From an uncultured Bacteroidales bacterium (GTDB lineage: Bacteria > Bacteroidota > Bacteroidia > Bacteroidales > Bacteroidaceae): a stretch of DNA of 40,895 nucleotides. A program made the translations under genes and the position numbers. Of the stretch, positions 39,979 through 40,895 are shown in pieces (within the stretch, counting starts at the first letter, position 1; each line of letters begins with the position of its first letter). The notes under the pieces are model-generated. The model ran no database searches and was not told the DNA's origin. It saw only the letters and a program-made list of their open reading frames with translations. The stretch is from the NCBI GenBank assembly GCA_902775975.1, contig CACYOC010000028.1, forward strand, positions 1 to 40,895. Direction: 5' to 3'.

Positions 39979-40895
39979 ATGGTAACAAGACAAGAAGCAG
40001 TTTTGAGCTTTGTGAAGTTCAATAAGTTCGCGAAGCAACTCATATATGACATCTGCATAGGTGGAAACACTAAGTTAACATCCTACGCTGAAGAATTGCT
40101 TCAATTCGAGCAGTGGAAGGAGGACATAATGCTCTATATTAACTTTAATCCTGACCCAATCATCATTGAGAAGATAGCGTCACTCGGTTCTCCAGAAATG
40201 TTAGAGAACTACATAAATGATGGAAAAGACACACTTCCTCAAAATACTCTTGATGCCCTTACTGGAGTTGTCAATGCGATGAATTCTATTCATGATCTCT
40301 GCTATAACATCAATCAAGAGTCTAAAGGCAAATTCAGATACTTGGTTGACGAATTTGCCAATGAGGAAGCTGCTGCCCTTTTTGACCGTGCAGTTAGTGC
40401 AGGCTATTTGACCGCTGAATATCAACCAAAGGGCGACACAGACAACTACACGCTGAAGATTATCGCCTTTGCCATTGGTGAACTACTTCATTTAACTATG
40501 CGACATAAATGGTCACATTTCGAAGAACAATGGGGCATCAACAGGGCTAATAAACTTTCCACATTACCTATCAGCGAAAGGCAATTCAAAAGAGCCGGAA
40601 AACTTATGCAGTTCTATCCCGAAGTTGACTTTACTATGCTCACTGCACCAAATGAAGACAAATATTTTGATGCTGCCTATGGTGCCCGTCGTGTACGTGC
40701 GCTTTATCAAGAACTACTTGACCACGGCTACATAAGTCCTGATACTACGGTTGAAGACTTTCTCAGCATCTTCAACCTTGGGAACCAAACAACCAGGAAA
40801 CCCATCGAATGGATGAAGAGTCAACAACACCTCTCCTACTTCATTTATTTTACATTCTCAAAGACAAACAAAGACTACTGGGTTAAGACTGTTGC
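39979..40895 (+). CDS. Mobile-element protein of unknown function, 3' truncated by the window end
   Basis: Open from ATG 39979 to the end (305 codons, no stop seen), so it is missing from any list that needs a stop. It starts MVTRQEAVLSFVKFNKFAKQ. The visible part is soluble and helical (YLVDEFANEEAAALFDRAVS, LKIIAFAIGELLHLTMRHKW). It ends in KPIEWMKSQQHLSYFIYFTF, which resembles the C-terminal part of hypothetical proteins common on Bacteroidetes elements, where a KPxxW...YFI motif is frequent; that link is from memory. No membrane segment or catalytic motif is seen. Same strand as the integrase and likely co-transcribed. Confidence 0.7.
   Translation, partial: MVTRQEAVLSFVKFNKFAKQLIYDICIGGNTKLTSYAEELLQFEQWKEDIMLYINFNPDPIIIEKIASLGSPEMLENYINDGKDTLPQNTLDALTGVVNAMNSIHDLCYNINQESKGKFRYLVDEFANEEAAALFDRAVSAGYLTAEYQPKGDTDNYTLKIIAFAIGELLHLTMRHKWSHFEEQWGINRANKLSTLPISERQFKRAGKLMQFYPEVDFTMLTAPNEDKYFDAAYGARRVRALYQELLDHGYISPDTTVEDFLSIFNLGNQTTRKPIEWMKSQQHLSYFIYFTFSKTNKDYWVKTV

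Overview
The window looks like chromosomal DNA of a Bacteroidales species, most probably a Prevotella-type (Prevotellaceae) genome. The reasons are the repeated Bacteroidetes promoter pattern (TTTG, about 19-20 nt, then TAnnTTTG), a fused NfnB/NfnA-type flavoenzyme, a class III fructose-bisphosphatase, a Na+-type membrane pyrophosphatase, an HU-like protein of the Bacteroidetes type, and many short repeat families in the gene spacers. The species is inferred; there is no rRNA gene in the window.

Layout. 1-381: 5' end of nifJ on the minus strand. 532-3776: an AAA ATPase with duplicated promoter DNA on both sides, an ATP-grasp-like protein and a TrmH-family methyltransferase. 3838-4425: tRNA-Arg(TCT), a terminator and RNase P RNA. 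4466-10345: a YihY-family membrane protein, the membrane pyrophosphatase hppA (its C-terminus rewritten by a repeat), an acidic protein of unknown function and rarA. 10352-11867: a palindromic repeat array and an iron-dependent alcohol dehydrogenase.

11868-19256 is the accessory part. It holds 22-bp iteron-like repeats, a TOPRIM primase-like gene and a RecA-fold helicase-like gene, a second repeat set (CTATAG core), two AT-rich genes of unknown function, a large imperfect inverted repeat, and a REP-associated tyrosine transposase (RAYT). The RAYT is followed by arrays of a 61-63 bp palindromic unit. The same unit occurs downstream of the alcohol dehydrogenase and of an HU-like gene, 11 copies in total. 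RAYT plus its palindromes is the strongest candidate system here.

19279-34954 returns to housekeeping genes on the plus strand: purU and hisH-hisA-hisF-hisIE, ftsE, lysC-lysA, a degenerate glycosyltransferase-like gene, fbp and an HPPK-like gene, serS, the fused nfn gene, a DUF486 membrane protein and a TtcA-like protein. 35035-38541 holds a secreted beta-propeller protein, uridine phosphorylase and mnmE. From 38563 a second mobile element begins: a structured attachment-like region, a tyrosine recombinase and the first part of an unknown gene that runs off the right end.

A recurring theme is that small repeats sit not only in spacers but also inside or at the ends of genes, in frame (the ATP-grasp gene, hppA, rarA, the RAYT, hisH, hisF, the TtcA-like gene). 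No alignment or folding program was run. All repeat and hairpin claims were read by eye from the sequence.
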